The position numbers were made by a program, and so were the translations under genes. Positions 61,471 to 64,000 of a stretch of 64,000 bases of DNA are shown here, one piece after another. Below the pieces are notes generated by a model. It ran no database searches. It was not told the DNA's origin and saw only the letters and a list, made by a program, of their open reading frames with translations. Source of the DNA: Knufia peltigerae (Eukaryota; Ascomycota; Eurotiomycetes; Chaetothyriales; Trichomeriaceae); NCBI GenBank assembly GCA_030247855.1, contig JAPDRN010000040.1:1-64000 (forward strand), given 5' to 3'. Positions within the stretch are counted from its first letter, which is position 1. Each line of letters opens with the position of its first letter.

Positions 61471-62338
61471 GATTGGCGATTCCGTCACAGTAGTTGCTGC
61501 CACTTTGACGGGGTTGTTATGTTGGTTTGATGGTGGACTAATAGATTGACATGGGGGTTGTGATTGTTTGGCTGCGGGATTCGAATTGTTCGGGGGAAGT
61601 CGAAACAAAGGATGTCGATGGCGGCGTGGCTGCGGCCGCAAACAAAGACTGAAGGATTTCCAGCCGTCGACGAACTTGTTGAGAACAAAAACGAGTGTGG
61701 TTGATTGCGGTTTGTACACACGGAAACGACTGTGTTGTTTCTGTCAAAGCAGGTTTTGGTTCCAAGGGAAAAAAGGCGTGAGATGGGGGAAGTCCAGGAG
61801 AAGAGTGGGCTCGGATTGAGATTGATTTGACCGGGGGGGTTTCGCGGATTGGGAATTAGCGGTAGGGTTTCGGACACAGGAACTGCGCTCGATAGCCACG
61901 TCTTGAGCGTTGGGTGACACTGACAGAACGAAGAGAAAAGTGAACGTGGCTACGGCGTGGTGTTTACTGTAGAGAGGAAGAAAAGGGACAGTGTACGAAA
62001 CTGCGTAGAGCGAGGCACAAGATACTGTACATACACACAGTAGAGAGTACAGTATAGGGAGAACGCGCAGTCTAGACAACACAAAACACACACAGTGAAG
62101 TTCGATTGGCACCTGGTCAAGTTGATAGGCGCGCCTAAAGATGGGGCACCGTGACCAAAACATGCGCCTAGATGCAGCCAGGCGCAGGCCCAGCGCAGGT
62201 CACCCTTGGCGCCTGGAATACTACGGGTACTTCGTACTTAGCCAATACCGCACGCGGTGTAAGAGAAGCCTCTGGTCAGGTTTTGTGCCTACAAGTTGAT
62301 CAAGTCAAGACATGATCAGCTAGCTGGAGGTGTCCAGT

Positions 62339-62362
62339 ACACACACACACACACACACACAC
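62339..62362. repeat. AC dinucleotide microsatellite
   Basis: This is an uninterrupted run of about twelve AC units in gene-free DNA. Confidence 0.9.
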
Positions 62363-62631
62363 AACTCCATTGTCTTGTTGGAGATTGCCTTCAGCTGCTG
62401 TCTTTACCCATGTCTGCATGCACTGCGCCTCATGGGATTACCTCTTAACGCGTCAATCTTCACCTAATTTTTTGGTGAGTGTGTATGGCGGCTGATGATC
62501 TTGATCCGCGCAGCGTTACTCAGTCTAGTCTACGTACTCGTATATGACTTGCTGAAGAAGAAACTATCAATTCTCTGCAACAGCGTCCTATCCCTTGCAT
62601 ATCTCGTGCCTTATTAATACAAATGAACAGA

Positions 62632-63739
62632 TACTCCGTAATGAAAAAAAAGGGATGCAAACACGGACGTCTCCCCACTCACAAGTACGCGTACTGATAG
62701 GCGTGTGCATTTCGTGGCTGAAGTCAAGCATTTTGACGTTGCATACTAAACCGATAGGCTGAAGGAGATTGAATGGAGTTTACGGAGTACATGGATAATG
62801 GTAAAAACGGATACTCGCGCCCCCTTACTATATACTCCGTAGCCTCATGTTATTTTACAGCATGGAGGACGACCCAGAGAGTATTCTAGAAAGAAAATAG
62901 GGGCCAGATGTTATGCGTACACTACAGGATGATCGAATTGCCCGAGTATCTCGTAGCACGATCAACACGAACTCGTGCTACAAGCATCTGTTCTCCTGCC
63001 ATAGACGATTCTGCCATGTGCGAGTTTACAAATAAATCCATGGCCATCATCGATAACCTCTTTTTCTTGGATATCTATATTGTATCCGCACCAGTAGTAT
63101 TTCATGCTATGAGTTAAGGCTCAGTGATAGGCGACCAAGATTGTCCATTCTTTATCGGAGGTAGTCATGTGTGACACAAAACAACAGGTTGAACAACGGG
63201 CGAGGCGAAACTAGCATTGTCGATCTTGTTCCACATGTAAAATGTTCAGTACCCGTGGGGGTTATCTCTACCGGCTTCTTGCATGTAAAAACCAGCAGCC
63301 ATAATGATGTCTTGTGAGTCCGTAGCCTGGCTTTACCCGTTCAAAACTCCGCCGCAATGGATGACCACTGCTATGATACTCCGTATGTTGAGTATTGTAT
63401 TACATTGGAACCTTGACACAACTGTTCTACTCGTACTCAGCGTTTGTAAAAAAGGATCACCCATGGGAACCTATACTTGGCTATTCTGACCTTGGTCAGT
63501 TTCTCGCGTCTAGATCATGTTCGTCATATCGTTGTGCCGTCCACTGATCTGAACAAAGATAGTCCGTATAACACTCCGTAATAGAATGCACAACCTTGGA
63601 ATTTGCATGGCATCAAAAACCAAACCATTTTCCGGGTATTTTACACGCCAATCACTTTTGTTTGCCACTTGTCCTTTTTTATCACTCCGTAATGATGCAG
63701 GTACACGAGTAATTTCCGTGGTGCATCATGTACTCCGTA
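62632..63739. repeat. cluster of the 9-base motif TACTCCGTA
   Basis: Exact copies in either orientation lie at 62632, 62781 (complement), 62833, 63377 and 63731. ACTCCGTA copies that differ only in the first base lie at 63573 and 63684. That is seven in about 1.1 kb, where fewer than one would be expected by chance. Confidence 0.75.
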
Positions 63740-64000
63740 TGCAAGCTTGTAACCGTTCAAGACAAGCTTAGTTCCTCGAAAAGCCCTGCATGTGTTTCAT
63801 CCACACTCGACCAACCACCGCACACCATCCTTCCCTGCCTTCTGTCCTGCTGATACTTGATACTCGTAGATGGACGACCTGGGATTTTCCCGCGGCGACA
63901 TGACACGGCGAATGACAGCATGACTTACTGCGCCTTATTACTATAACAGTACATCGTACTCGTTCGGAAATCTAGGGTTCATTTGTTGCAGGTTTTTTTT

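Larger units (their letters stand above)
61471..64000. other. 2.5-kb gene-free end region
   Basis: The part next to the Smi1/Knr4 gene is its promoter and leader. From 62.2 kb onward there is no open frame of interest, an AC microsatellite (62339-62362) and a cluster of TACTCCGTA motifs. Confidence 0.55.

Overview
The window is nuclear DNA of a filamentous ascomycete (Pezizomycotina). The genes carry short introns of about 48-120 nt with GTRNGT donors. Gene spacing is moderate, leaders are pyrimidine-rich, and the products are typical of moulds: an alpha-1,3-glucan synthase, a NimA kinase and an MtfA-like C2H2 factor. I cannot name the species. No rRNA, tRNA, CRISPR or intact transposon was recognised.

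Layout. 1-15 kb holds a small kinase-fold protein, TAF13 of TFIID, eIF3 subunit f, an ankyrin plus double-BTB protein, the mRNA-export helicase Sub2, an Rpr2-type RNase P subunit, a short coiled-coil protein (perhaps BLOC-1 related) and a Wbp11-type splicing factor. 16-19 kb holds the NimA mitotic kinase. 18.7-27.2 kb has no gene and ends in the long leader of a C2H2 factor (27.2-28.2 kb). 28.2-33.3 kb is again without a recognisable gene.

33.3-39.9 kb is the most unusual part. Five small genes lie in the same orientation. Each encodes a short helical Myb-like domain followed by a mostly basic linker and, in most, an acidic tail. Each is split by one phase-2 intron at the same place in the domain. 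Between them lie fragments that look like decayed relatives and decayed minisatellites. I read this as a tandemly expanded, fast-diverging family of presumed nuclear proteins of unknown function.

40.3-44.2 kb holds UTP25 (ribosome biogenesis) and KIN17. After 3.9 kb without a clear gene, 48.1-61.5 kb carries alpha-1,3-glucan synthase, a mitochondrial-type HAD protein of the CECR5 family, the 25S rRNA methyltransferase Bmt2 and the cell-wall regulator Smi1/Knr4. The last 2.5 kb has no gene and is dense in a 9-base motif, TACTCCGTA, which recurs between genes across the window.

Most genes are single-copy housekeeping genes in alternating orientation, forming convergent and divergent pairs; I see no operon-like unit. 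Exon boundaries were inferred by eye from splice signals and reading-frame continuity. They were checked to give intact frames but not tested against transcripts.
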